NCBI RefSeq assembly: GCF_963676685.1
Contig: NC_092346.1
Span: 45,567,289-45,631,288 of the forward strand
Direction: 5' to 3'
Length of the DNA stretch: 64,000 bases
Source of the DNA: Mytilus edulis
Lineage: Eukaryota; Mollusca; Bivalvia; Mytilida; Mytilidae
Shown here: positions 48,201 to 59,719 of the stretch, one piece after another
Position numbering within the stretch: the first letter of the stretch is position 1
How the letters are laid out: each line of letters starts with the position of its first letter
The notes under the pieces: model-generated
What the model was told of the DNA's origin: nothing
The model's input: only the letters and a program-made list of their open reading frames with translations
Databases searched by the model: none
Translations under genes and position numbers: made by a program

Positions 48201-51200
48201 TTTTAAGATTTTTCTAGATTAAAGATGGACAATGCTATGTATTGACAAAATGTTGGGGAATATATAATTATTAAATCTTTGCTTTTAGTCTTTCTAGTTT
48301 TTCTTTACCTTAATGTAACAGCAATCTTAGGTATTTTATCAAGTTACCTTTATGTTATACAAACCAAAGACAACTGATTTACCACAAATTAGATTATGTC
48401 CAAACCATTAGTGTCTGTAATAATTCACATGTTCGACTGATTAGATTATACCATCGATTTTTAAGGTTATAACGTGCTAAATTAATGAATACTGCCCCGT
48501 ATAATAAATAGTGATCGCCCTGAAGACGTTCTGAGATATATTCATTAATACTTTATAAGATATATTGGTATTGACATTATGGCTATAATGAAACAACCAT
48601 CCAGAGTTTAAGTCTGTAAATTATTAATGAATCTTTACTACCTAAATTACATGTTCTTAAATTGCTGCAGATATCTGTAATAATTACATATCAATAGGTT
48701 AGTAACTTTTGCTTTAGAAACAATAGCTTTTTATCTAAAATTAAGGCAGAAGCTTCCCGAAACCAACAAAAACTGACCGCCACGATATAGCTAATTGTGT
48801 TGAAAGTGGCGTTCAACACCCCAAAACAATCAGTCTAAAACAAAGATCATAACTACAACTGAATTTGATTTCAGTAGCAGTCCAGCTTAGAATCATGCAA
48901 TGGGCGAAACATTCTCAATTTTATAGAAGAATTAATATAAATGGCACTGTGTATCACTAGTTCATCAATTTGGATTATTCTTAGCAAGACTGCTACTAAA
49001 AATAAAACTGATTTATAAAAGTTATCATTCCCAATTGGGTTTTTTTTTGCAGTTTTATAATGAAATTTTAATTCCGTAGTGAAATATAATTAATCAAGGT
49101 CAGTTTCATAGAGTGAAACATTCCGTAGTTGGTACATTCGATGAACACTTTTTGATTAACCTGAGTAATCAGTAATGTGTTCGAAAATATCTAAACAATA
49201 GTAACTTTGGACAAAAAATATACATCACACTTCTGTATGTTCTAAGAGAAATAGGTATCATTTCTTTAAAAAAAATATAGTGGATGATGGTATCCTACAA
49301 ATTTGTCTAATTAAGACAACATTAGTGTACCGATGTTCTGTGTCGATTCTTTTGTGCATCAAGTTTCGCTTCGATTCAAGTTTGACGATTTCCACAGGTT
49401 TCATTCGTATAACAAATTAAATACTGTTGTACACATTATACAAACTTATTGTCCGTTCCAATCTACATTTCAGTGTTTTCACCCCAGTAGTCATCACTTA
49501 TATGAAGAAATATAATTGATACATCGATTTTTTTTCTAAATTTGAAAATTAACTGTTTGAATTTTCCATAACATTTTGATTTTTAACCACCAGGTGGAGA
49601 TTCCCTTCGCCTTATTTGTCACAAATTTCGGTTTTTAATGCTCTTCAGTTTATTATTGAGTTAGCCTTTTAGCTGTTTTGATTTGAGCATCACTGATAAG
49701 TCTTGTGAAAACGAAACGAGCGTTTAACGTAGAAAATAATAAGACTTTATTATAGATGAATGTTTTTAATTAACCATTTGAGTCAATATTACCTTATTAC
49801 TGTCCTTGGATCAAATAATTTTAATCAAATAAAGTGTTGTTAAAACAATATTAAAATTCACAACACTTCGTCTATATTTCTGTTATGTTCTGTTTATTAC
49901 TGCAGTTAAGAATATGAGAAATATATATTACAGTTTTAGTGGCATTTGTTTTGATTTAACGTGGAATGTTTCTAGTGTAGATCTTGTATTCATATCGTGA
50001 CATTTATTTTTTGCATTTTATTCAGCTATCCATTTGTTATCGAAAGACAAATGATCAATTCCTATGCAAATCGATTTAATAAACTAATTTGACTATTATT
50101 GTTGGTACATGTTAAATTCACCACTTATTCCATCTTTCATTTATTTCCATTACTAGTATTTTGTTTATTAACATGCTGTATAGGGATTGAGTTGTTCTAT
50201 AATTGATATAACTACCTCCCTGAATTATGTATAACTAGGTACAAAACTAATTGATTATAAAATTAAGCATTTTGTTATCCTGCTGCCCCGAAAAAAAACA
50301 GGAGTGTAAATTAATAATATTCGTCCGTCAATCATGTTGTCTGTATGTCCGCAATAAATGGTTTCTTATGATGACGCGAGTTTCTTTGGCTTGTTTCGAA
50401 TAAACGTTGATAACGATCAAAGACATAGCGAAGGGTGTCAACAAGTTAAAGGTCAAGGTCAAAGTTGCATATCTTTGTTAGTTTCGGGATGGTATCCTAC
50501 TACGAATTATAACACATTTACACAGGTGAAAAGTTAGCAATAAGGGTACATTAGTATTTGTACATGTAAGCACACTACTGAATGTTGGAACAATAAAAAA
50601 AGGAAATAATCTTAGCTACTTAGTAACATGTATAACGGAAATCAGTCCCATCTTTTTTCTTGTTTTGACTGTTTCTCTTTTTTTATTCACTGCATTTATA
50701 TTTGTTGGTGGTTAATATGGAGGAATTTGATTAAGTTACCACTATTTGGTATCCCTTAGAGTCATTTTTTATACCGTGATAACATTAAAACAATTTTTAA
50801 GAAATAATGCGAGTTGCAAGATAATTTGTGTCCTTTAATTTATTCCAGAATGAAACAAAGAAATACTTAAATTAATGAGTCATGAGTTCCTCCTCAAATG
50901 TTTAATTCATTTAAGCTCTTTTGAAACTCATAAATTTTAAATTTACGTGATGTATGAATGTTTTAACAGGAACAACGTGTCCCGTATTCTATAGTTCGAT
51001 CTAAAGGTGAAAAAAGAATTAAATAATATTACCAAAGCTTAAATGCCATACTATATAGTGTTTCTCATTTACTCAATTAGACATTTCTCGTCTCATGACA
51101 CGATATCATAATCTTATACCCTTAAACAACTGCACTAGTTTCGTGCAAATGAATTAATATGTTAAATGTAACAAACTTATACAAATGGCAAAAGTGATAT

Positions 51201-54200
51201 ATATTGTTAGTATGTGTTATGTTTGAGACTTAAACGAGTTAAATGTTATGATATAGTATCTCGATAATGTGTTGTTTCCTCTCCGTTGAACAGTCATCTT
51301 ATATGTTTTTTTTCTTAATTAGAGTTCGTCCCTCCCGCACGTTGACTTTCAATACTGTGTTGTGTCTACATTTGCTTGTTATGGTTTGGATTTTCACTAG
51401 CAAAACATGTAGTTTTAAGGTGGTATGGGTGTCTTCCTCCATCTTGGATTGTAAAAAACAGAGAATCAAAGGTTCAGATTTTCCATCAAGTTAGCAAAAT
51501 TTGATGCAGGAATGCAGATGTTTAATGTACATTTTCACTTAAAAGTACCAATTTATAAGAATATAACTTCTAAATATTGATATTTTTGCAAATGTTAATT
51601 ATTTTTGGTTGTTTTTATCTTTTTTCTAAAAATTGGCATTTTAAGGGGAGGTAACTCTAAAAAAGTGAATTTTCTGAAGGATTCTGTATGGAATTTTCCT
51701 GTTTGTATTTTAGCCGGAAAAAACATACGGTGACCCTATCTTTTCTTTTGATATTCTCAAAGCAGTGTCTGAAAGCTATCTTTTCCTGAAGTATTTAACA
51801 ATTCTATCATTTTGATTAGTTTATAATCACAAAATTGTGTTTTTTCCTGTATATTCCATACAAAATGTGTCATTTTGTCCCGTCCTGTAGCTTGAGAAAA
51901 TGCGCGGTGACCTATCATTTTTATTATATTTTTCAACATGTATCAATTTATACAACGTTTTGGCAAAGTATGAACAAATTCTATCATTTTTATTTTAGAC
52001 TCCCATACCACCTTAAGTTTTAATGGCAATGCATCCTCTTGAACCAATTACCTTACGTCAATGAAACTTCCATAGACAGGTTCTTGAAAAAAGTCATTCC
52101 TCATCTTCCTTCGATCCGAATAATGACATATTCGAGCGTTTGGTTTTGTCAGGGATTATGGACTTCCCTCTTTCTTTAATTTATTCTGGCGATCTATATT
52201 TTTATTTGAGAATTTAAATAGTGAATAAAATTGAGAATGGAAATGGGGAATATGCCAAAGAGACAACAACCCTACCAAAAAGAAGGTAACAGCCGAAGCC
52301 TGTCAATGGGTTCTCAACGCAGCGTGAAAACCCGCACTTGGAGGAATTCCTCACCTTAAACATGGCATGGCAATCGATTGGACGGGTGCGAATTTACGAG
52401 TTCTCCTCATACATTTCTGCCTTTCAAAAGTGATGCATACATTGTTGATACCTTTTGTAACAACTTATCCGTTTTCCTTTGTAGTATAGATCACTGAACT
52501 CTGAAACATGTTTGTAGTTTAATTAATTTCAGTTCACTCTAACAGTTTCAAAAAAATTGTATACTGTAAATTTTTACTTCCAGTTGATTTGGTTACCTTG
52601 GATTCATCATCAGAAGAAACGGAAAAGTCGAGTCGACAAACAATGGAGAATCTGTTACAGAATTATACACAAAAGAGGTCGGTTGTGTCAGAACAAGATA
52701 TTTCAGTTCACACAGAGGAAGAGGTTCCAATGATGGATATGTTGAACATGATTAATAAGTTCAGTCAATCCCCAGGGTATTTTAGACAGTTTTCCGTCTT
52801 GTTCAGGTATGTCCTTTTGTCTTGAAAATGTACTTGTAAACGCTATCATATATTTTTTACCAGTGTTTTACCTTTATAACCAATACTTGGTATTGTAAAA
52901 GTAATGTGAAAATCCTATAATCATTGTATGGGGGATATGTTTGATTGCTCCCATCATTTAATTCACTTTTTATAAGATAACTGTTGTATTAATATTTTCC
53001 GACTAGCTTTTATACTTCTTTTAGTTTTCAAAGTCAATTCGAGATTTCTTAATTTTGGGTTTACAATAATATTTATATTATGACTTCATATTTCAAATTT
53101 TCATTAATCTTTGTTTCTTTTCTGACAGGCGATGTACACGAAATATATTAGAAGATTACCTTAACCTATCAGCACAATTTATCCAGGCGTTTGCCATGTC
53201 TTTTGTTGTTGGTTTGGTTTATTATAAGTTGGCATATGGTCAGAGTAATATACGTGATTGGTTTGGTCTGATGTACATCCTAGCGGCATTATATCCTTAT
53301 ATGGTCATACTTGATGTTATAGCCCAATGTAAGTTTAGAACGCCAATTTTATGTGAGGTTGTTTATGCTTTAACTTCTTTTATTTCATTTTTTAGACAAT
53401 TCAAATTTGAGTAAATGAGAATATTTCTTAATTCATACATATGACCACATTCCTGTGTAAAAAAAATACAAGTAACCGGTAGAAGGGATAATATACATAT
53501 TACTCCAGTAAATATAACATGATAAATAAAGTATTTTGGACAAAATTGTTACTAAGCAAAAAAAAGTTTCAAACTTTCAAATGGTTTTGATATTGATATG
53601 ATTTCAAGTGATACCTCTTTAATAAACCTGGAGTTAATCTACAACTCACCAAAATGTAAGATTTTGACATGACATTAGAATCAGATGAACGATATCATTT
53701 ACGATCCGTTATTTAGTTGTTTTACTTTTACTTATAACATGCTTCCTCCTAGAACATATAACGAATAACTAACGGAAGGTTTTATTTAACATGTGTGTGT
53801 TGTTTAAGGGATCTCTTGCATGCGCAATCACTTGCTGACGAAATAATGGGTAACTTTTATACTAGATAATATCTGAAACAAATAACAAATAATACTGAAC
53901 TCCAATGAAAACTTAAAACGGAAGGTCCCTTATCAAATGGAAAAATCAAAAGCTCAATCAAATCAAACGAATGGAAAAGAAATGTCACATTCCTGACTAC
54001 GTGCAGGCATTTTTTTATGTAGAAAATGGGGGATTAAACCAGGTTTTATAGCTGACTAATCCTCTCACTTGTATGACAATCGCATCAAATTCCATTATAT
54101 TAACAAAAATTAAAGCAATTCTCAAATAACATATTTGTTTTAATTTCTAGATCACAATGAAAGAAACTATTTGTACTGTGAGCTTGAAGATCATCTGTAT

Positions 54201-57003
54201 GCTATAGGTCCATACTACTTTGCTAAGGTAGGAAATGTTTATATTGAATTTAAATTCAAAGATAATAGGCTTATACTTTAGTACGTCTGAAGCACGTTTT
54301 CTTGGTATAATACTTGTCAGTATCGCTCAATACAAACTAGCTAGACGGCAAACTAATTTTGCCGATACGTATACAAGTACAACGATTCCATCAGTACTGA
54401 TTCCTTTTTAACTTTGATTTGCAAATGTTTATATTTGTTCAAAAGATGTGGATTCGTTTTAATATGTGAACGATGAAAGGTCTAAGAAATTCTAGAAAGT
54501 CATTTTGAAGAATGACCGTTACATTTGGTGCACATTGAAAAATTAACAATGTTTAATCTTCATGAGAAGTTTGTATAAATTAAAACATGGACCTATGGTG
54601 TCCCTCTGGTACAGCCGGTTGATCTGGATTCTTAAAATTTGTAGGTACGAACATGACATAGATATGACAATCAATAATCCACCAAACTATAAATGTAAAA
54701 CCGTTAATATTTGATCACACCAGCATCATTGCAAATCTACAAAATACGTTATACAATGACCCCCCCTCCCAAACAAAAGAGATGTTCTAATAATAAATTG
54801 TGTATTTATAATTGGTGACATCTAGCCAAGGTCGAACACACGGACCTTTTCTAATGTATAATTTTGCACAATACTAATGCAAAAAGATAATCCAGCATGT
54901 TTTAAAAATGTCTTCATGGTAATACATTTGCTTTAAACATGATGTTAAGACTTATTATTTTATACTTCTTTCAGATTTTTAGTGAGCTGCCGTTACATAC
55001 ATTCTACGTCATAGTGTACGTTATACCAGCGTATTTCCTAGCTGGACTTACCAACGACGTTTCAGTATTCTTTCAAGTGTTTGGATTATTATACCTGATG
55101 ATATATTGTAGCAGATCACTTGCTATGCTGTCATCGGCAATATTACCTAACTTTCAACTCTCGTGCTTTTTTGCTCAGACTTTCTTTTCAATGTTTATTA
55201 TGTCGGCAGGATTTTTCATCAACCTGGATAATATATTTTCAGGTCAGTATATTAGACTTGGAAATAGACTGATAGACTCCGGAATTGTATAATTATCAGA
55301 ATCATTCTTAATTTATGTCTGCATATATATCCGACTTCAATCCGCGTTTTTAAACTAGAAAATCTGACAACAGCTATACAAATCAATCAGTCATGAATCA
55401 TATTCCTGTATAGATTCCTTATTTATCGCACAAAAGCAAAACGTATGTACTCAACATTCTGTATAGATTTTATAGAGAATGCGTGAACTATAAAAACACT
55501 TGTATCATTGTAATACATATGTACTCAAATTATATAGACTATTCAGACATACCAGTGCAAACATAAAAATATTGAATAAAGTTTTTTTCGCACGATGAAC
55601 GTGTTTTTAAAAACCACAATTTGAAGAGATGTTAGACATAAAATAACTGATACAGACATAATATATTTGGATAAATTTGACAATGAAAATAGAGTAGTGC
55701 AAAAACAAAACAATAAAATCCGAAATAAAAGTTAAAACTGAAAACTTATCCAAGGAAAAAAAAAGTTGTATATTTTAAAACAAAACGAAGGGTAAAATTA
55801 TCTATACAGTATATCGAAAGCCCAAAGGGTTCCTAGTGCAATACCAAACACCGAACCTGATCATAAACGGTTAAGTCATAATGGAAAAAAACGAAAAGGT
55901 CACAAACAATTAAGTCAATACGGAATAAACGAAACCAAACAGCGACTTAAAATAACTAAACTTTTAAGTAGAATAATGCTAAAGGAACAGTACATTGCAT
56001 TGAAAAGTGGACACCAAAATTGAAAAAAAAGTCATCAAAAATTAAAAACAGTACAATAAGAGCTTAAATTAAGGAAAAATTACTTTATCGATGAGTTACC
56101 TCATTTGTCAAGTAATATGACATAACACGGTAACAAACAAAAACTGAGAAAATGGCAAGAACGCAATAGTCGCGGGACTGGGTGCATAAAAGATTATAAA
56201 CAGAAAAACAAAAATAACAAAAGTAGTACACAAAACAGTAGAAACGGAAAATGTGGTCTCACTAATTTAGTAAACACAATAGTTATCAAAGGTACCAGGA
56301 TTATAATTTAATACGCTAGACGCGCGTTTCGTCTACATAAGACTCATCAGTGAAGCTCAGATCAAAATAGTTGTAAAGCCAAACAAGTATAAAGTTGAAG
56401 AGCATTGAGGACCCAAAATTCCAAAAATTTGTGCCAAATACGGCTAAGTTAATCTATTCCTGGGATAAGAAAATCCTTATTTTTTCGAAAAATTCAAAGT
56501 TATGTAACAGAAAATTTATAAAAGTAACCACATAATTGATATTCATGTCAACACCTAAGTACTGACTTCTGGGCACAAAACAGACATGTGTAGCCTGTTA
56601 TGAGTAGTATCGTAAATCTACTACTCAATATACCACTCAAAACACAACCAATATTCTATTACCTTTTAGTAACACATTTATAAAAAAAATATATGATAGC
56701 AAACAGCCTTACTAATGTATAGACATTTCTTTTTCAGGTTTACAATGGGTGTCAAACATTTCTTACTTAAAATGGGGCTTTCAAGGTTTAGTGTATGCTG
56801 AAATACCAAAACTAACTTTTGAATGTAGTGTAAACGCTACAGTACCTTGCATAGAAAATGGGGATCAAGCTATTGTACTTTATGCCTTGGATGGAGGCTC
56901 TGTTCTGGAATCTGTATTAGCTATCTTAGGATCTATATTTGCATATTTGTTATTATATTTTATATGTTTGAGGTTTATTCCACAAAAGCCACATCAAATG
57001 TAA
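39258..57003 (+). CDS. ABCG8: ABCG8 orthologue (sterolin-2), sterol half-transporter, 10 exons
   Basis: Coding exons: 39258-39540, 45590-45825, 46391-46523, 47328-47451, 47695-47840, 52584-52806, 53129-53328, 54151-54227, 54975-55242, 56738-57003. All junctions are GT-AG and in phase, giving 651 residues (human ABCG8 673). Motifs are Walker A GSSGSGKT (92-99), Q-loop Gln139, signature VSGGE (199-203), Walker B ending IIFLDE (Asp223-Glu224) and H-loop His256. A six-helix membrane domain follows. The last extracellular loop has Cys593, N-glycosylation site NAT (596-598) and Cys601, and the C-terminus reads [11 protein letters not shown], closely matching the vertebrate ABCG8 tail. MPW upstream of the ATPase, NPGDYYIDL after it and the YELEDGLY-like [17 protein letters not shown] stretch also identify ABCG8. 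It is expected to pair with the ABCG5 product from the same window to pump sterols out across the plasma membrane. Intron 1 (6.0 kb) and intron 5 (4.7 kb) are the longest. Confidence 0.95.
40152..41000. repeat. Inverted repeat of about 96 bp in ABCG8 intron 1
   Basis: The segment 40152-40247 is the reverse complement of 40905-41000, with near-perfect pairing (landmarks GAGACAACTGCTATCATTATC and its complement, and AAAGTTTATACAAATTACTTTG and its complement). The loop of about 655 bp holds fragments of two dispersed repeats (40280-40440 and 40503-40730). Confidence 0.8.
40802..41227. repeat. Tandem duplication of about 200 bp in ABCG8 intron 1
   Basis: Two diverged copies start at GGAAAACAAT (40802 and 41004) and run through CCATGCCACA/CTATGCCACA, GAGTTGA(C/G)CCAAACT and GGATATCATCAAAG to TTTTGAGATAATGATA. 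Unit 1 (21139-21310) retains a single copy with an internal deletion. Confidence 0.7.
42195..44840. repeat. Dispersed repeats in ABCG8 intron 1
   Basis: Three copies of one family lie here: 42195-42420 and 43650-43865 in reverse and 44630-44840 forward, recognised by AGTCAGGAATATG(G/A)CAGTTG-type words and their complements, and by AAAATCCCTTAATAA. Between 43908 and 44170, the words CAGGGGAAACA, TGTTCCCCTG and GTGTTCCCCTA form inverted pairs that may mark another small element; I am not sure of its limits. No exon is seen in this intron. Confidence 0.5.
46650..46800. repeat. Dispersed repeat in ABCG8 intron 3
   Basis: A reversed, decayed copy of the family at 14570-14835, with landmarks AGAGGCGAAAGATTCCGAAGG, CTGACAACGCCATG and AAACTAAAGACTAAG. 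Confidence 0.55.
47841..51414. other. Left part of ABCG8 intron 5, few recognisable features
   Basis: Mostly plain AT-rich intron. About 49600-49745 is a reversed fragment of the AGACTCACCAGTGAC repeat family (GAGCATCACTGATAAGTC). About 50285-50530 carries words such as AAAGGTCAAGGTCAAAGTTGC that recur in many invertebrate repeats. No exon is seen. Confidence 0.4.
51419..52012. mobile_element. TTAA-flanked inverted-repeat element in ABCG8 intron 5
   Basis: TTAA lies at 51415-51418 and 52013-52016. The left end is GGTGGTATGGGTGTC and the right end, read on the minus strand, is GGTGGTATGGGAGTC, one mismatch in 15. At 594 bp with no transposase it is another piggyBac-like MITE, with end sequence different from the one at 1691-2308. 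The internal 60- and 62-codon frames have no support as genes. Confidence 0.75.
52222..52460 (+). mobile_element. Short interspersed element (ATGCCAAAGAGACAACAACC family)
   Basis: Begins near GAATAAAATTGAGAATGG and continues through ATGCCAAAGAGACAACAACC and GGGTTCTCAACGCAGCG. A shorter copy at about 60158-60257 begins at the same place in the element, and the tandem partner of that site lacks it. This behaves as a short interspersed retroposon. I found no clear RNA polymerase III promoter boxes. Confidence 0.6.
53868..54095. repeat. Dispersed repeat in ABCG8 intron 7
   Basis: A good copy of the family with GGAAGGTCCCTTATCAAATGG, ATTCCTGACTACGTGCAGGCA and ATAGCTGACTAATCCTCTCAC, relatives of which are at 3885, 40503, 44630 and 61855. 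Confidence 0.6.
56285..56560. repeat. Dispersed repeat in ABCG8 intron 9
   Basis: Contains TATCAAAGGTACCAGGATTA, CGCGCGTTTCGTCTACATAAG and AGACTCATCAGTGAAGCTC, the best-preserved copy of the family also at 3463, 10980 and 35758. It lies about 180 bp before the last exon. Confidence 0.6.
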
Positions 57004-57433
57004 CGCCAATCACATCTTTCATAATTAGTATACAACGACAAATTGATTACATATCAATTCTCATATTTATTAGAACGGGTTTATTTCTTATTGACTGAAT
57101 TATATTGACTACATGATTTGGTCATTACTAATGATTGATATTATATATCGAAAGCAGATTATTTGTATAAGTCTTGATCGAGAACCTTTTCAATCACGCC
57201 TTATGCAGATATTCTGTATTTTTCTCTCAATGAGTGCGATTCCGTTCCATCTCGCATCGATTTTGTCATTTTCTTTATGTGGAATTTACTGCTTTTTTGT
57301 GTTTTAATCTGCTGAAAATCAGTACCATAATGTAGTTAAAACTCATTCAAAACAACATTTGTGAATTCCAGTAACGAAATGTTCATTAATCAAAGTCATT
57401 AATATTGTAAGTATACTCTATACTTGAATAGAA

Positions 57434-57439
57434 AATAAA
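57434..57439 (+). promoter_or_regulatory. Candidate ABCG8 polyadenylation signal
   Basis: AATAAA at this place is about 430 bp after the stop codon, a plausible 3' UTR length. The window is AT-rich and such hexamers are common, so this is only the first good candidate. Confidence 0.35.
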
Positions 57440-59719
57440 GTGTTCGCTCCCAAAAGATATTTAATATAATGGTAAACATATAGACTTATTAGGAATAACG
57501 ATTACTCACTGTTACAGTTTTGTATCATTAAAAGAAAAGTAATCAACATGTAAAGAGGTATTACATGTGGTTCATACCGACAGTTACTATCATGCAAGCA
57601 GCAATGGCATCGAACAAAATAAAATCAAATTAAAACATGTATCATCTTCTGTGTTTGCAGTTCATTTTGTCAAGATTAAGCCTGGAAATTTTTGACGTTA
57701 ATTAAAAGATATGAAATGATAACTTGGTTCTTCCAAAAAAAATGAAAACAATACGTTATAAATTTTATGCATCCGAAGCTTTCTTCTTGATTTCCCTAAG
57801 TCTATGTTTCAATGTGTGCAAACATGTCATATTTAAGAAATTGTTGAATTCCATTGTTTGGAATAGCATTATCAATTGGCAAACATTCTTTTAGGAACAG
57901 TTTGGTCGAGTTCATTGCTTGAAGCCTGTTAAAAATCAGATGGTAACATCCACTCAGTGGTTACTGTTCTAATTTTGTCTTGATTTATATTGATATTTGT
58001 AATGAATTCTCTGCTGGTAAATGTTATATGTATTACAAAACTTTGGTTGTAAAACTGCTTTAATATAGAAAAAAAAGAGGTGGTACATGGCAATGGGACA
58101 CAAATTCAAAAGTATCTAAATGAGGCTGATTGAAATTTATTGTTACTTTTATTAATTCACTTCCTTATACGTTTCTCTATCTTGGAAAGTTTCATTTTGG
58201 GCCCTGCGTGTTCAGTGCAGGCTGCAAAATCATTATAAAGTCGTAAAATTTTATGTCAGTTCATGCACATGTACACCAAGATTCAAAGATCGAAGGGTTT
58301 TTTATAAATGTGTCACAACCTTTATCGTTATGTAATTTCCTGTTTTTCAAATTGAGACTTTCTATCAACAATAAATGTACCCTAATTTTGATATACTTAA
58401 TGATAGTATGTGTACAAGATAATAACAAATTTCAAAGGGCTTTCATTCATCTTTTCGTTTTTGGAAAGATTAAAAATTATGTCAATGACGTTTCAAGTTT
58501 TTGAAATCGATGACATTGTTGTTATTGTTTTCATAAATCTGTCAGGGTAACAGTCGAATCGTGGCCAGTGTATTTGCACATGTAGGCTACGTCATTTATT
58601 AAATATTTGTACAGTTTGTCAATTATTATTTTAGCTAATCTTAACGAAGAATCAATGTTAATGACGTTTCAATATTTTGAAATCGAGGACATTGTTTAAC
58701 AAAGATATACATGTTCAATATCAGTAGCGGGAAACAAAATAAGAATACACGTCTTATTAATTTTTTTCATTAACTGTTGTTAATCATTATTGTTTAAAGA
58801 TAAATAATAAATATTTTCTGATTTCTTTTTTAAATAAAACTTTTGTTTTTGCCAAATGAAATTTTGTTATTTAAATCAGCATTTAAAGTAGAAACAAACA
58901 ACGACAACTTGAGTGCTACTGATTTAGTTTATTGAAAAGTTAACTTCATTTTAGGTCTTTTGGTTAAAAAAAACATGTTATGGAGCAAAAGATATATTTC
59001 TGTACTAAACGGAGGATGATGGCTATTTTTATTGCGGATTTTTTATTTGTTTTGCAGTAATTGATTATATAACAAGAACTTGTTTACTTTAATGTTTTAC
59101 TGAATCACAGAAACGGGGGATACTTTAAGTGTTAGTATTACAATCAAAGTATAATTTGTATATTCGACCTTCGTGTATCAATGGATTGGTATGATTTTTT
59201 TTTTCATTTTTGGAAAACATTTTTATTGACCATTACATGACTGAAAAGAAGAAAAACTAGGTCTTAAGATGATATCGAAATAAATTCTTAACAAATGTCG
59301 TCACGATGAGCTTTGGTACCGATTTATATGTCATTTCATATATTTAGTTGTTAAAATGTTGATGACATTTGGAATCTGCAATTTTAGAAATTTAAGAATA
59401 TTCTATTTAAAAAAAGCTTCTTTCACGATGCTAGAATAAGAAACTAATTACACTAGTAAAACAAATATAGAAATAACATGCGACAAGTTAAATATCTTAG
59501 AGACCAGATCTTAAAGCACAGAAATCTAAACATGGAGCGATATGAAACCCATTACAAGGCTGTTTACAGAGTTAATCTGGCTAAATATAGAAGCGTTATA
59601 GTTTTGATTATGTCGTAAATACATCATAATGACGAAATATTTATTTTTGATTTGTAGTGATCCAATTTGTGTATTGCTATACAAAGCATTAACTGTATAC
59701 CTGCTACTGTTTTTTGTAA
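57440..59719. other. Intergenic stretch downstream of ABCG8
   Basis: No exon, repeat family or structured element recognised. A short local repetition (GTCAATGACGTTTCAAGTTTTTGAAATCGATGACATTG near 58480 and a similar phrase near 58650) is the only structure noticed. Confidence 0.4.
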